A stretch of DNA of 64,000 nucleotides from Rhabdophis nuchalis (GCA_039707465.1 CM077645.1:149477503-149541502), one strand, 5' to 3'. Shown: positions 32,439 through 44,386, numbered from the stretch's first letter. Translations and numbers: made by a program. The notes: generated by a model from the letters alone, not told the origin.

Positions 32439-32692
32439 GCTACCTTGGTACTCAAGATACCTACTTTGAAACTCAACAAATTTGGTACTCAATGCATTTG
32501 ACTCAAATATTTTGTCCCGGTACTCATTGTTTGTTTGGTACTCAATGCACAAGTTAGAACTTGTTGGTGTTGGCTACCTTGTGACTCACTACATTTTTCC
32601 TTATGGGAAAAATGTGTTTGGTACTCATTGTTTTTTGGTACTCATCATGCCTCCCGGAACCAATTAATGATGAATACTAAGGTACCACTGTA

Positions 32693-33072
32693 CAACAACT
32701 TTGCAGCTTTTAGATTTAGGAAAGCTTCTCCATGACCTTTTATTTAATTAAGTTAAGAAGACAGATAACAAAGAAAACATGTGCATAACAATAGTTCAGA
32801 AAGATCACAAAAGAAATAAAGACTGTGTAATAAATGTGTAATAAATTCTTTATGAAACAAGTAGAATCATTCTGGAGAGGATTGCTATTCAAAGAAATAT
32901 TAAATGTCTATTCTTTTTATGACCTATGAAAGGATCATGATGTTAGATAAAGAGAGAAAGGCTTCCCAGCAAAAGGTAAACCACTGTAGCTTCATATTAT
33001 TCATTTTTACCTGTTTAAGGTGAAGAAAGGAGTGGTAACTTCATGGCTTTGGAGTTTCTTCTAATTACAAAC
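32693..33072. other. Non-coding DNA
   Basis: Nothing recognised. Confidence 0.4.
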
Positions 33073-33080
33073 ACTTAGAT

Positions 33081-33437
33081 CAGGGCTATCAAACTCGATT
33101 TCATTGAGGGCTGCATCGGGGTTGTGTTTTACCTTGGTGGGCCAGGATGGGCGTGGCCAGCTCAACTTCACTCATGTTGGGGGTGCCTATGGCGGCCCGA
33201 GCACTCTGCCAGTGAAAACAGGCTCCTGAGTTCTGTTTTCATCTGCGAAGGCCTCCTGCAACCCTCTGACAGTCTAAACAGAGCTCGGGAGAGCTGCCTG
33301 CGGCCCACCTGAGCTACGTTTTCACGAGCAGAGGCACAGTGGACTGGCCCTTTGTTGTTTCCAGGATGGCCCTGCAGGCCAGATCTAAGCACCTTGCAGG
33401 CTGGATTCGGTCCTCGGGCCTTGAGTTTGATATCCTG
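33081..33437. mobile_element. hAT-type element (family C, 357 bp)
   Basis: It opens CAGGGCTATCAAACTCGA and closes TTGAGTTTGATATCCTG. Octamers ACTTAGAT (33073-33080) and GCTTAGAT (33438-33445) match at 7 of 8. GC-rich interior without a transposase. Confidence 0.9.
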
Positions 33438-33445
33438 GCTTAGAT

Positions 33446-34978
33446 GATTTAAACACTAGGAAAAACAGATTAGGGATTGGAGTACCTCGTTTGATGCTAT
33501 TTTTGCACCCTGCTATTGATCACCTGGAGAGAGCATTGGCTGTCTCATGTGATTTTTATCTTTCTACGTTGGTGGGGATGAAAATGACCGTAGGTTGGCT
33601 TGAAACTGTTTCTAAGAGTTTGGGAAGTAAAAGCACAGGTAGTGTGGAAGACTTAGTAGATGCTTTTTAAAATTAGTTTCTGTTTTCTACTGAAATTTGA
33701 TAAAGCATTTGAACAACTTTCCCATAGGAAATAAATTGAAAGCTGTAGCCAAGCTTGGATGTGACATTCACACAATGGTTCCTTTATGCAGAACTGCCCA
33801 ACTCTTGGCCCCTAATATGTCGAAGTCTGACACCATTTGTATAATCTCTTTGCTTTTCCCTGACTGCCAGTCATGAAATGCTGCTCTTTCTGAAATAATT
33901 TCCTATTTGCTAAGATTCATCTCCGACATTTCATTAAATATGATCATTTAACTGTACAAGTACAAATGTATTTTTAATTTCGCTTACTGCAGATATTACA
34001 GATGTGGGGGAAATGAATTCATATTGCTCTAGGACAAATATATCATTCACATGCGCACGCCACCAAAAAAGGGGAAAAATATTAAAAATTACTGAAACTT
34101 CTAACAAGATTTATACTTAACATTTCCATTTTCGGTGTGTTGCCTGTGAAACATATTGTATGTCATTCGACCATACATGATGCTATGAAGAATGATTGTG
34201 GGGTTTTCAGTGGGAAGTCTTTATCACCGGCTTTCAGACTTAAATATCATGCCACGCTGTAATTTGTAGCTTTAAGATGTAAGGTGAATTGGACAGGGAT
34301 CAGAGGGGCAAGTTTTAAATTATCCAATAGGCTTTAGCCCAAGGATTGCCACAATAGTAGGGAAAAGGAAAATGGAAAAGGTATCGCCATTGAAATGGAT
34401 TGAGAATTAGCATATCGTAAGCTTTATTTACTCCATGGTGAATTTTGCATCGGAATACTCACAGCAATGTTAACCAGAACCTTCAAAAGCATAGGAATGT
34501 CCAGTTTTAACAAAAAGCCCTCTTACTTATTAGAATATTTCTACAATTTACCACCAAGATTTCATTATTGTCTCTGACAGGATATTGAAAAATACATTCA
34601 TTTTAACACTAGCTCTCATGTGATATTAACTGGTCAGCATCTCAAGCAATTATACTGAGGCCAACAGCTCTGCCTGCTGAATATTCAATAATATATGTAG
34701 GAAAACATGATTCAAGACGACTTAATATTCCTTAGGTCACTGTTAAGAAAATGTCCTACAAATTTATAGATATTCTGATCTCCTGGCCAAAAGGAACCCT
34801 ATGTGGCTACGTGTTAAGATGAGGTAGACATATCCGATATATTCGTTTCTTTTGTATAGACCGAACACTAATAGTTTTGCTTTCTACAGTGTTAGGCCAG
34901 AATAAGCTTCTGAAGAACACTGCTAATTCACACATTGTTATGGTCATCGGTTCTACAGAGTCACTTATGCACAGCATT
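33446..34978. other. Non-coding single-copy DNA, possible conserved segments
   Basis: About 1.5 kb without repeats. The stretch 33880-34060 is AT-rich but complex, with motif-like words (GCTAAGATTCATC, AATTTCGCTTACTGCAG) and no frame, so it could be regulatory. No other feature was seen. Confidence 0.35.
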
Positions 34979-34981
34979 TTA

Positions 34982-35230
34982 TAGCAATAGCAATAGCACT
35001 TAGACTTATATACTGTTTCACAGTGCTTTACAGCCCTCTCTGAGTGTTTACAGAGTCAGCATACTGCCCCCAACAATCTGGGTCCTCATTTTACTGACCT
35101 TGGAAGGTTGGAAGGCTGAATTAACCTTGAGCCTGGTGATATGCGATCTGCCAAATTGCAGGCAGCCGGCAACCGGCATTCAGCAGAAGTAGCCTGCAGT
35201 TCTGCATTCTAACCACTGTGCCACCATGGC
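34982..35230 (-). mobile_element. tRNA-derived SINE (type T)
   Basis: Full order on the minus strand: head GCCATGGTGGCACAGTGG, body, CCCAGATTGTTGGGGG, GCTGTAAAGCACTGTG, then GTATATAAGTCTAAGTGC and a (GCTATT)n tail. TTATAG occurs at both edges (34979-34984 and 35231-35236) as a likely short TSD. Confidence 0.88.
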
Positions 35231-35236
35231 TTATAG

Positions 35237-35539
35237 ATGTAGCTTGCTTGCAGCAACCTGGATAAATTAAAGTCCAGTGAACCGTTACGAGTGAACAAAA
35301 AGTAAATGATGGTCACACCATTTAATAATGAAGACAGCAAATATTATTCATTATAATTTTCAATAACTCAAGGTTGTGTCTTGTCAGCAGTAAGGAAAAG
35401 CCACAGAAGAACTTAACCAATTAATTAGCTGTATCACCAATATCTCCCGAAAATACAGACAAAATATAAATAATGAAATTAAACTCATCTAGGATTGCAG
35501 ATGCATATTTTTACATTTTAACATATCTCTCTATCACAA
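35237..35539. other. Non-coding DNA
   Basis: Nothing recognised. Confidence 0.4.
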
Positions 35540-35733
35540 AATAGAATAGAATAGAATAGAATAACAGAGTTTGAAGGGACCTTGGAGGTCTTCTAGTCCA
35601 ACCCCCTGCTTAGGCAAGAAACCCTACATCACTTCAGACAAATGGTTATCCAACATCTTAAAAACTTCCAGTGTTGGAGAATTTACAATTTCTGGAGGCA
35701 AGTTGTTTCACTGATTAATTGTTCTCACTGTCT
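35540..35733 (-). mobile_element. CR1 LINE 3' end with (AATAG)n tail
   Basis: On the minus strand: TVRTIN and LPPEI-like coding end, GTTGGACTAGAAGACC, CCAAGGTCCCTTC, and a CTGTTATTCTATTCTATTC tail. On the plus strand this appears as (ATAGA)n at 35540-35563. In advanced snakes, CR1 3' ends are known to seed AATAG microsatellites, and this is one such junction. Confidence 0.92.
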
Positions 35734-36694
35734 TATATTTTGCTAGGCCTATGGATGAGCAAAGATACACTAAAATGATCATGTTCACTGTAGATAAGCT
35801 TTAATAACTTAATCCAACTACATCAATTCATGGACAATGAAGTATGGAAAATTCCTTCCTAGGAGTTAACACAGATTTCTCCAAAAGTGTCTTCAAAGCA
35901 TAATGTTCTCGAGAGAACATTAAAAACTATGTTGGAACAGTAAAGTACCATGTATTTCAGCATTCGGTTTCACTCAGAAATATACTCAAGAAGCTTACAA
36001 ATGAGGATAGGCAGATCTGGTCACCCATCTCCACTCTGTTTCCCCAGCTGCTGGTTCCAGAAACTGACCTTTCCTTAGAGCGGTGATACTCAAATGTTGT
36101 GATGCGACAACCACGTGAAATGATAAATGAATTTGTGCACCCCCACGAATAAAACAATTTATTTTATTGGCATTAGCAATACTCAAAAGTTCAAAGTTGA
36201 CTATGCCTGAGGCACACTTTTTAAAAAGCTTTGGTGGCTTCTAAATGACTCATGGTTTTTTGGGGTCATAACCCACCGTTTGAAAGCTCCACTGTGTTTG
36301 GTTACCTTCAAGGCAAGATGCCTCAAGTCAAGAGACAGAAATAAGGCTGGGCATTTCTAGTGAGGTAGGTGGACTCTGACTCCTCATGCATTGTCTGTGA
36401 TATTAGAAGCTGGCCCAGGAATTGCCTAGAAAGGAGAGAGTTTGCCAGTGTCTCTGATAACTTCTCATCGCTCATTCTGGAATGTATTTAGTTCCAAAGT
36501 GGTTGAGTCATTAATCTCTGTACATCCCTGAATGATGTTAATTGCTGCATAGGTTTTCTGTCTATTTCTGGAGACATGAAGAAAGCAACGGGGAAAAAAA
36601 CCCAGGAAGTAACAGAGATGCAGCAGAGGGCTCTAAGCATTTAAAATGCTTTAAAAGCATAAAAAAAAAAACCCAGAAGTCTAGAAAGTAAAAG
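35734..36694. other. Non-coding DNA with a degraded hAT-like element
   Basis: At about 36081-36292 the ends CGGTGATACTCAAATG and CGTTTGAAAGCTCCACTG are weak inverted repeats of the CAGTGGTTCTCAAAC type, but no TSD is readable. The rest is unassigned. Confidence 0.35.
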
Positions 36695-37300
36695 AGCTAC
36701 CCGGAGACTTCAGCTAGTCCAGAACGCAGCCGCGCGAGCAATTATGGGAACCGCCAGGTCTACCCATGTAACACCGCTCTTGCGCGAGCTGCACTGGCTA
36801 CCTGTCGTTTTCCGGGTGCGCTTCAAGGTGTTAATTATCATCTTTAAAGCGCTCCATGGCTCGGGACCTAGCTACCTGAGGGATCGGATCCTGCCTCATA
36901 CATCCTCACGGCCGATTCGCTCCCACAGAGAGGGACTTCTCCGGGTGCCGTCCACTAGACTTTGTCAGCGGGCGATGCCCAGGGGAAGGGCTCTCTCTGT
37001 GGCGGGCCCGGCCCTCTGGAACGACCTTCCCCCCGATATTAGGACGACCACGGACCTCCGCTCCTTCCGTCTTAAATTAAAAACTCATCTTTTCTGTCTG
37101 GCCGGCCTGGGATAGTCTCTCTGTCTCTGGGCCTTTATTGGGTAGTTTTTAGTATAGTTTAGTTTTAATGGGGAATTTTAGCGCAGGTTAGGTTTAATTT
37201 GTTTTTAAGAAATGTCTGTATATTTTTATTGTTCTTATTCTACCTGTGCACCGCCCCAAGTCCCTATGGGGAGAGGGGGCGGTTTATAAATATTAAATTA
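36695..37300 (+). mobile_element. L2-like LINE copy, 3' end
   Basis: It starts in the post-RT region (TRRLQLVQNAAARAIMGTA) and reads open from 36744 to 37115 without lesions, ending LAGLG-stop. The 3' UTR has AGCGCAGGTTAGG and the stem-loop at 37247-37283. It is close to copy 1, sharing PSYLRDRILPHTSSRPIRSH. Confidence 0.93.
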
Positions 37301-37339
37301 TTATTATTATTATTATTGTTGTTGTTGTTGTTGTTGTTG

Positions 37340-37404
<65 letters not shown>
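37301..37404. repeat. (ATT)n(GTT)n(ATT)n microsatellite at LINE 3' end
   Basis: ATT units flank a block of about nine GTT units. It grows directly from the LINE tail. The poly-Leu frame read across it is not a gene. Confidence 0.96.
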
Positions 37405-37408
<4 letters not shown>

Positions 37409-37524
37409 GGTCTTACTTGAAGCTGGGGCTTTGTTAGCACAAATACAATTACATTACTTCACAATTTCCAAGTCTTCTGCATAACCACTTATGTTTCCTA
37501 CACGGTGCACATGTCAGATATAGA

Positions 37525-38088
37525 CAGGGGTAGGCTGCTATGGGTTCACCCAGGTTTGGGAGAACGTGTAGCTAACATTATGGCTGGTTTGGAGAACCTC
37601 CAAATCCCACCCCTGGCTGACCCCACCCACCACGCCCCTCCCCTCCCACCCCACCATGGCCCTCCTAGGAGTCTCCATGCGGCCTGTTTTGGATGCGAGG
37701 TAAGTGCAGGTAAGTGTGGTGTCTCAAGGAGGGGGAGAAACGGGCCTCCCAGAAGGCCTCTGGAGCCCGGGGCAGGACATTTTCCCCCTCCCAGAGGCTC
37801 GAGGAAAGCCTCCAGAGCCTGGGGAAGGCAAAAACGGGCCCTCCACAATGGTGTAGGACAGGGATCTGCAAAGTCGGCTCTTTTAAGACTGGTGGACTTC
37901 AAGTCCTAGAATTCCCCAGCCAGCTATGCTGGCTGGGGAATTCTGGGAGTTGAAGTCCACCAGTCTTAAAAGAGCCGACTTTGCAGACCCCTGGTGTAGG
38001 AGGCCGACTAGGCCACGCCCACCATGGCCACACCAACCCAGCTACTGAGCAGATAACCTGTTGCTGATTTTTTTGAAGCCCATCCCTG
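37525..38088 (+). mobile_element. hAT-type element (family B2) with nested MITE
   Basis: It opens CAGGGGTAGGCTGCTATGG and closes TTTGAAGCCCATCCCTG. Octamers GATATAGA and GCTATACA match at 6 of 8. It shares with the 42450 element the TAACATTATGG...GGTTTGGAGA block, CCAAATCCCA and GGCCTCC-rich middle. A family A MITE is inserted at 37859-37993. Confidence 0.8.
37859..37993. mobile_element. hAT hairpin MITE (family A), nested
   Basis: A 135-bp hairpin with arms meeting at CCAGCCAGC/GCTGGCTGG. A perfect 8-bp TSD, GTGTAGGA, lies at 37851-37858 and 37994-38001. The left arm has a few changes (CAGGGATC instead of CAGGGGTC). Confidence 0.95.
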
Positions 38089-39170
38089 GCTATACATGTG
38101 TGGTAGCTATGTGCTATTTTATTGTTGTGGATTGTCTACTTATCTTTTTTTCTCTTCAGGTTCTTTCCAATCTGCTTAGCAGATCTTCCTGCTCTCTGGT
38201 TATTCATATACTTGCCTGTGTCACGAAGTAGGATAAGAGAGTGATTTTATGAGACTAAAATACAATAGAAGCTAATTAAATAAAATAAAGGAGCCATTCC
38301 TGGAATGTCCTTTGACCAAACCACTTCCTTAAGAATAACCGCCTAGTCCAGGAAATAGTAAATAGGACAATAAGGAAAATACCTTCAATAAATACTTCCC
38401 AAGCAACTGATTATGAGCAAAGAAAATTAAATTATTTCAATTTTAAGTGATCTCTTTAGTTGCCGCACGACCGACTTTTCTGTAAATCAAGTGTTTGAAA
38501 TACTGCACAGACACCTGGTATGGGACTTTGCTGAAATATTTTCAAGATGAGAAGCAAGAAACTAGGTGTACAAAATCGCTTCTGAGGGATGTAGATTTGA
38601 GAGATTGATGTTTCTAGTTAAACCTTAAGGGAAATTTGGATAGAGCTACAGAATAACCTGTGGCACAAATGAAATCTCTGATTTCTATTCTGTTCGTGTC
38701 TGGACAGTATAAGACAAATGGAACCGAAGACTGAGAAGAATCACATTTTCTATAATTATATAAATTACAGAAGGGATGACTGTAATCAGCCACAATGCCT
38801 CTAGGGGGCTAAATTACTAGAAGACAATTTCTTATATAGATCCACAGCCTTGGGTTGAAAAATATGGCAGGCAACAGAGGCTGGATTGAAGATGGGTAAG
38901 CTATGATAGTTAAACCTTTGGAAGGAACACACCAGGTAGCCGAAAGCAGCATAATCCACTTGAGGGTTTCTAGGTGCTTGGCATGTAGACACCCATCAAT
39001 CTCAGCCAGCATCGTTAGCAGGAGATAATAGAAACTTTAGAGCAAGAATTCAAGAAAGTTGATCTGATAGAAATATGCTGCATATCTAATGCATTTGTTT
39101 ATGTAGATTTGAGGTCTAACATAAAGGAAATGGGCATTTTGCTTTGTTAGGTCTAATACAAAGCAGCAGG
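38089..39170. other. Non-coding single-copy DNA
   Basis: Nothing recognised. Confidence 0.4.
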
Positions 39171-39440
39171 ATAGCACCTGAAGGCCAGGCAAGGAATAAT
39201 GGATGGAAACTGATCAAGGAGAGATTCTACCTTGAAATAAGGAGGAACTTTCTGACAGTAAGAATAATCAACCAATGGAACAACTTGCCCTCAGAAGTTG
39301 TGGGAGCTCCATCACTTGAGACATTCAAGAAGTGATTGGACTGCCATTTGTCAGAAATGGTGTAGGGTCTCCTGCTTGAAAGGGGGTGGGTGGGGTTTAA
39401 ACGAGATGACCTATAAGGCACTTTCCAGCTCCGTAGAACA
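39171..39440 (+). mobile_element. CR1 LINE 3' end
   Basis: The frame reads NNGWKLIKERFYLEIRRNFL, TVRIINQWNNLPSEVV and ETFKK, followed by a 3' UTR with GAGATGACCTATAAGGCAC. It has a stop after ETFKK and no tail, so it is 3'-eroded and old. Confidence 0.88.
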
Positions 39441-39818
39441 ATCTGTAGGATAGTCCCAGCTTCTTCTGAATTCTTGGGTCTACCATTCATTAAATGTTCA
39501 ATAAGCTTCTGAACATTTGCTGCTGTACTACTGTACTACAGATGCTGCTGTACTACTGACTTTCCTCCTTCTCCTCCTCCCCCCTCCCCTCCCCCCTCCC
39601 TGACACCACTTCTGATATTCAAGAAAATATGGTGACCAGCAATACAAGGCAAGGAGATGACCAGTTTGATAGCTGTTTTGTATTAAGAGGTCATCATGCC
39701 AAACACTGATGGTCTGTGTTACACTAAATAGTAAAAATGACTCACAGCAATCAGAGATTGAACTATTTACCCTACAACAAACCAAAAACCAGTGAGGTCA
39801 TAAGGAGGAAGCAATACC
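39441..39818. other. Non-coding DNA, pyrimidine-rich tract
   Basis: A CT/CCTCC-rich tract occurs at 39562-39600; otherwise nothing. Confidence 0.4.
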
Positions 39819-39826
39819 ATCTAACA

Positions 39827-39942
39827 CAGGGGTCTCCAACCTTTGCAACTTTAAGTCTGAAGGACTTCAGCTCCCAGACTTCTCCAGCCAGCAAAGCAAA
39901 GAAGTCCTTCAGACTTAAAGTTGCAAAGGTTGGAGACCTCTG
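39827..39942. mobile_element. hAT hairpin MITE (family A)
   Basis: It opens CAGGGGTCTCCAACC and closes GGTTGGAGACCTCTG. A perfect 8-bp TSD, ATCTAACA, lies at 39819-39826 and 39943-39950. Part of the right arm centre is deleted relative to the copy at 380. Confidence 0.95.
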
Positions 39943-39950
39943 ATCTAACA

Positions 39951-40672
39951 GGACCACTTTAAAACATTCAGCAGAAGAAAAAAATATCAAATGCGCTATC
40001 ATATTAACCCCGTAACAAAACATTATCTTAATGTTCAGCGTCCTTTCTATTACTTCTTCATTCCATTTCTCTTCTTTCCTGGTTTTCTGTTTCCTGTGTT
40101 CCTTCGCCAATAACCATTCTGCAGTTTCTGGTCACTGAGCATGTCCGGTCCTTATTAGTCTCTTTGGGATGGTTAAAAAAAAAAAATTAATTGTCCCCAT
40201 ACATTTTCCTAAGCTCACTAATGGTTTCTGTTCTTCTGCCATTTCATAATCTCTGGGACTTGCTAACGGCTGCTTTTTGTTTTTCAGGAATTCTGCTTTG
40301 GCTGCCTTTCGCTCACTCCTCACCATGAGTTTGCTTTTAGAGGGGATGATTCATTTCTCCATGCTTTGCCAGCTCCTAAAAGCTCATACCTAGGAGAGGG
40401 AGGGGTGGCGAAGGGGAAGAGATGTGAAAAAGTCGTCTCTCTGCTCCTGGCACTTTTGCCGACAGGACCTTCCTATTTCTTGATGGAAGGTCACCTGATA
40501 GATTGTGCTCTTGGTGGCTGTGGAATGTGAGTCCCTTTGTCAACTCATCAGCACTGATGGGGCGCAAAGCAGAACAAAAGGCCCTGGAACAACTCTCCCC
40601 AGAGCACGTCCAGTCACGATATAAGAATTGGACCCAGAAAGATGTGTAAGGAATGTTCATTTTAAACTAGGG
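39951..40672. other. Non-coding DNA
   Basis: Nothing recognised; the minus-strand frames (39772-40110, 40376-40660) have no motif and the first crosses the MITE. Confidence 0.4.
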
Positions 40673-40680
40673 CTATCAGA

Positions 40681-41007
40681 GACATGGTGGCTCAGTGGCT
40701 AAGATGCCAATCTTGTCGATCAGAAGTTCAGCAGTTCAGCGGTTCGAATCCCTAGCGCCACATAATGGAGCGAGCTCCCATTACTTGTCCCAACTTCTGG
40801 ATGTAAAAATGCAAGTAGAAAAATAGGGACCACCTTTGGTGGGAAGGTAACAGCGTTCTGTATGCCTTCGGCGTTTAGTCATGCTGGCCACATGACCACG
40901 GAGACGTCTTTGGACAGCGCTGGTTCGTCAGCTTTGAAACGGAGATGAGCACCGCCCCCTAGAGTTGGGAACGACTAGCACATATGTGCAAGAGGAACCT
41001 TTACCTT
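40681..41007 (+). mobile_element. Sauria-type SINE
   Basis: Head CATGGTGGCTCAGTGGCTAA, box B GCGGTTCGAATCC, body AAAAATAGGGACCACC and CATGCTGGCCACATGACC, and the BovB-like end GGAACCTTTACCTTT. Octamers CTATCAGA (40673-40680) and TTATCAGA (41008-41015) match at 7 of 8. It is nearly full length with intact Pol III-type boxes. Confidence 0.95.
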
Positions 41008-41088
41008 TTATCAGATCTAGGCAAGCACTTGACAGCAGCCAAGGCTTCAAGCGGTCTGTATCTTCTGAAGTCCTATTTTAAATTCCTA

Positions 41089-41433
41089 CAGGTATCCCTC
41101 CTCTTGCAACAGTTTATTTAGTGACTGAAGTTACAATGGGATTGAAAAAACTTATGGCTTATTGCCATTTTCCCCCCACACTTATGGCCATTGCAGCATC
41201 CCTGTGGTCATGTAAGCAACATTTGGATCCCTGGCAACTGGTTCATATTTATGACGGTTGCAGTGTCCTGGGGTTGCATGATCACCTTCTGTGACCTTCT
41301 GACAAGCAAAGTCCATGGGGAAGCGAGATTCACTTAACAACCGTGTTAACAATTTCAGTGATTCAGTGGCAAGAAAAGTTGTAAAATGGGACAAAACTCA
41401 CTTAACAACTGAAAAATCGGGTGCAACTGTGGG
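41089..41433 (-). mobile_element. TA-flanked MITE (family M), right end lost
   Basis: It opens CAGGTATCCCTCCTCTTGCA after TA, with CTGTGGTCATGTAAGC, CATATTTATGACGG and CACTTAACAACTG inside. The right terminus is eroded. Confidence 0.7.
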
Positions 41434-42441
41434 GTTCAACACACTATGCCAGAAACAGCTTGGGATATTTGTGTTCCCAAAACTGTCAGCCATGAGCTAA
41501 TGAAATTCTAGATCACCTGCTATGTAGCTGAATTAGCAGAAAAGCAGGAGAAAATATTTTCTGTTTGGAAGCAGCTTATAGGCTTCCCCATTTCTGTGGC
41601 TCCTGGGATGCAACTGGCATAGAATTCTCTTCATGGGTCATTAAAGGGCTTGATAGCTTGGCAGTAATTGTTTCCCCGCCCCAACATTTGACCAGATAAA
41701 TGGACATCATTCTGCTGATTCCACTATAAAGTAGAGCCAGGAGTGAATATGGCTGTTGGTACTCTTTGCAGATCCTATCAATTGTTTCCTTACTCAGAAT
41801 AGTTGGAGGAAACCCACAAGCGGTCTATCTTTGCAGGCTCCAGTCTGGGTTGGTTATCGTTTTGCCTTCCAAGCTTTCAGGCTTGTGCTGGAGCCCATTT
41901 TCAGGGAGTTACTCTCTAGCAGAGTGTGTGCTGTTCTCTATGTTGTATTGATATGGTATCTTTTTCCTCTCTGTGCAAAGTGCCATGTTGTTTGAGGGAC
42001 TCTCCCCACGAGCGGTGTTTTTCAAAGTTTGCAACTTTAAGATGAGTGAACGTCTCCAATGCTGGCTGGAGAATTCTGGGAGTCGAAGTCCATTCATCTT
42101 AAAGCTGCTAAGTTTGAAAAGCACTATCTTAGTGACTACTGGTGACTGTTTCTGTGCTCTAGCACTTTCCTTCCTTTCTCTTTTGTGAAGCACGGAGGCA
42201 GAGTGAATAAATTTGTCTTGCTGATGAACCAAAGGAACGTTGTCTTCCCAAGGGCAACCTTCAGTGCTCAGTTATAGTGACATCACATGCATAACGACGT
42301 TAGACAACTGTTGCAAATGACATCTGAAGCCACAGCACACACAATGTCATTTGAACTCCCCTCCTCCAACCTTCATGGGCTCCCATGTTACAGGAGTCAA
42401 AGGCCGCTGCTTCATATTCTGACCTTAAAAGTCCAGAATGA
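41434..42441. other. Non-coding DNA with a degraded hAT hairpin
   Basis: At about 42014-42125, arms around GAATTCTGGGAGTCGAAGTCC with TTTCAAAGTTTGCAACTTTAA and AAGTTTGAAAAGCACT are an old family A-like copy whose ends and TSD are not readable. The rest is unassigned. Confidence 0.45.
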
Positions 42442-42449
42442 GATAATTC

Positions 42450-42856
42450 CAGGGGTGGGTTGCTATGGCTTCGCCTGGGTTAGGGAGAACCCATAGCTAA
42501 CATTATGGATGGTTTGGAGACCCTCCAAATCCCATCCCTGGCTGGCCCCTCCCACCCCACCCCACTCCTCCCAGGAGTCTCCACACGGCCCATTTTGGAT
42601 GTGAGGTAAGTGCAGGGCCCTTATGGAAGCTCAGGGAGAAGAAAAAATGGGCTTCCTGAAAGGCCGCCAGAGCCCAGAGGAGGCAGTTCTCGCTTTCCCA
42701 GAGGCTCGAGGAAATCCTCCGGAGCCTGGGGAAGGTGAAAACCACCACCCCTGCCATGATGATGTAGGAAGCTGACTAGGCCAAGCCCACCATGGCCATG
42801 CCCACTCATCAACTGGGAAGGGAACCTGTTGCTGAAATTTTTGAAGCCCACCCCTG
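42450..42856 (+). mobile_element. hAT-type element (family B2)
   Basis: It opens CAGGGGTGGGTTGCTATGG and closes TTGAAGCCCACCCCTG. A perfect 8-bp TSD, GATAATTC, lies at 42442-42449 and 42857-42864. It is 407 bp with no transposase; this is the best-preserved family B2 copy. Confidence 0.95.
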
Positions 42857-43189
42857 GATAATTCAATGAACTGTAAGGGGGAGGAGGAGATACGGAACAA
42901 ACAGACTGCAAGATTCTGTTGTTTTGACTATTAGTACGTGCTTTTGAGTCACTCTTGACTCCTGCCATCTGCCTAGACCAGTGGTTGGCAAACCACGGCT
43001 CGCAAGCCGCATGCAGCTCTTTGGCCCCTCGAGTGTTTCTCTTCCTCCACCCTCACCAACGGTGGGACTCCTGGGACCCACCGGAGCAACCCTCCCTACC
43101 GGCCGCCGATTCCCTTCCTCCCTCTCTCCGCGGAGCCTCCCCAGCCGGCATGCCGGCCACTCGTCTACTTCCAAGGGGTGCGGAGGCTC

Positions 43190-43850
43190 CGCGGGCGGGG
43201 GGAGGGAACAGGCATCCAGTGGGTCACCCACTGAACGCCGTTCCTTCCCCCCCACATGGAGCCTTCTCACCCCTGGAAGTAGCCTGAGCGAGCGGGCGGG
43301 CGAACGGGCGAGCCAGGCTACTTCCAGGGCGATTGGAGGGAACTGGAGTAGCCAGGCTACTTCCAGGGCGATTGGAGGGAACCGGTGTCCAGTGGGTCAC
43401 CCACTGAAGGCCATTCCTTCCCCACCCCACACGGAGCCTTCTCAACCCTGGAAGTAGCCTGAGCGAGCGAACGAGCGGGCGGGCGAGCCAGGCTACTTCC
43501 AGGGCGATTGGAGGGAACTGGCGTCCAGTGGGTCACCCACTGAACGCCATTCCTTCCCCACCCCACACGGAGCCTTCTCAACCCTGGAAGTAGCCTGAGC
43601 GAGCGAACGAGCGGGCGGGCGAGCCAGGCTACTTCCAGGGCGATTGGAGGGAACCGGTGTCCAGTGGGTCACCCACTGAACGCCATTCCTTCCCCACCCC
43701 ACACGGAGCCTTCTCAACCCTGGAAGTAGCCTGAGCGAGCGAACGAGCGGGCGGGCGAGCCAGGCTACTTCCAGGGCGATTGGAGGGAACTGGCGTCCAG
43801 TGGGTCACCCACTGAACGCCGTTCCTTCCCCACCCCAGAGCCTGGAAGTA
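43190..43850. repeat. 136-bp minisatellite, five units
   Basis: The landmark CCAGTGGGTCACCCACTGAA occurs at 43216, 43389, 43525, 43661 and 43797. The last three intervals are exactly 136 bp; the first is 173 bp because of an extra copy of the GCCAGGCTACTTCCAGGG segment. Each unit has CpG-rich GAGCGAGCGAACGAGCGGGC. Confidence 0.95.
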
Positions 43851-43953
43851 GCCGGAATGAGCGAGCAAGCGCAGCGGGCGGGCGGGCCAGGCTAAGGCGA
43901 GTGAGTGAGTAAGCGCGGTGGGCTGGGCTGAGGAGGCTCCGTGGGTGGTGGGG

Positions 43954-44284
43954 GGCAGACAGACAGACAGAGAGAGGCACAGACACAGAGAGAGACAAGG
44001 AGGGAGGGGGGAATCAGAGGGTGACAGACACACACACACAGACAGGGAGAGACAGAGAGAGGGAGGGAGGGAGAGAAAGATAGACAGAGACACAGAATGA
44101 GTGATTAAGTGCTTGAATGGGTGACAGACAGACAGACAGACACACACACACACAGAGTGACAGAGATGGGCGGACGAAGGAGAGACAGAGATAGAGAGAG
44201 AAAGAAAGAAAGAAAGAGAGAAAGAGAGAGAAAGAGGGAAAGAAAGAGAGAAAGAAAGAGAGAGAGAGAAAGAGAGAGAAAGAA

Positions 44285-44315
<31 letters not shown>

Positions 44316-44354
44316 AAGAAAGAGAGACAGAAAGAAAGAGAGAAAAAGAGAGAG

Positions 44355-44386
<32 letters not shown>

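Larger units (their letters stand above)
31827..32690. mobile_element. TA-flanked MITE, outer layer of a three-level nest
   Basis: The left end CAGTAGTACCTT (31827-31838) and right end AAGGTACCACTG (32679-32690) are inverted copies, flanked by TA at 31825-31826 and 32691-32692. The left end is cut off from the body by a SINE; the body resumes near 32440 with ACCTTGGTACTCAAG. Without the insertion the element would be about 265 bp. It resembles Tc1/mariner-derived MITEs. Confidence 0.8.

Noticed and set aside
37199..37420. Poly-leucine ORF
   Set aside because: It is a reading of the (ATT)n(GTT)n LINE-tail microsatellite.
43190..43850. CRISPR-like regular repeats
   Set aside because: Units are contiguous tandem copies without distinct spacers, in a eukaryotic transposon.
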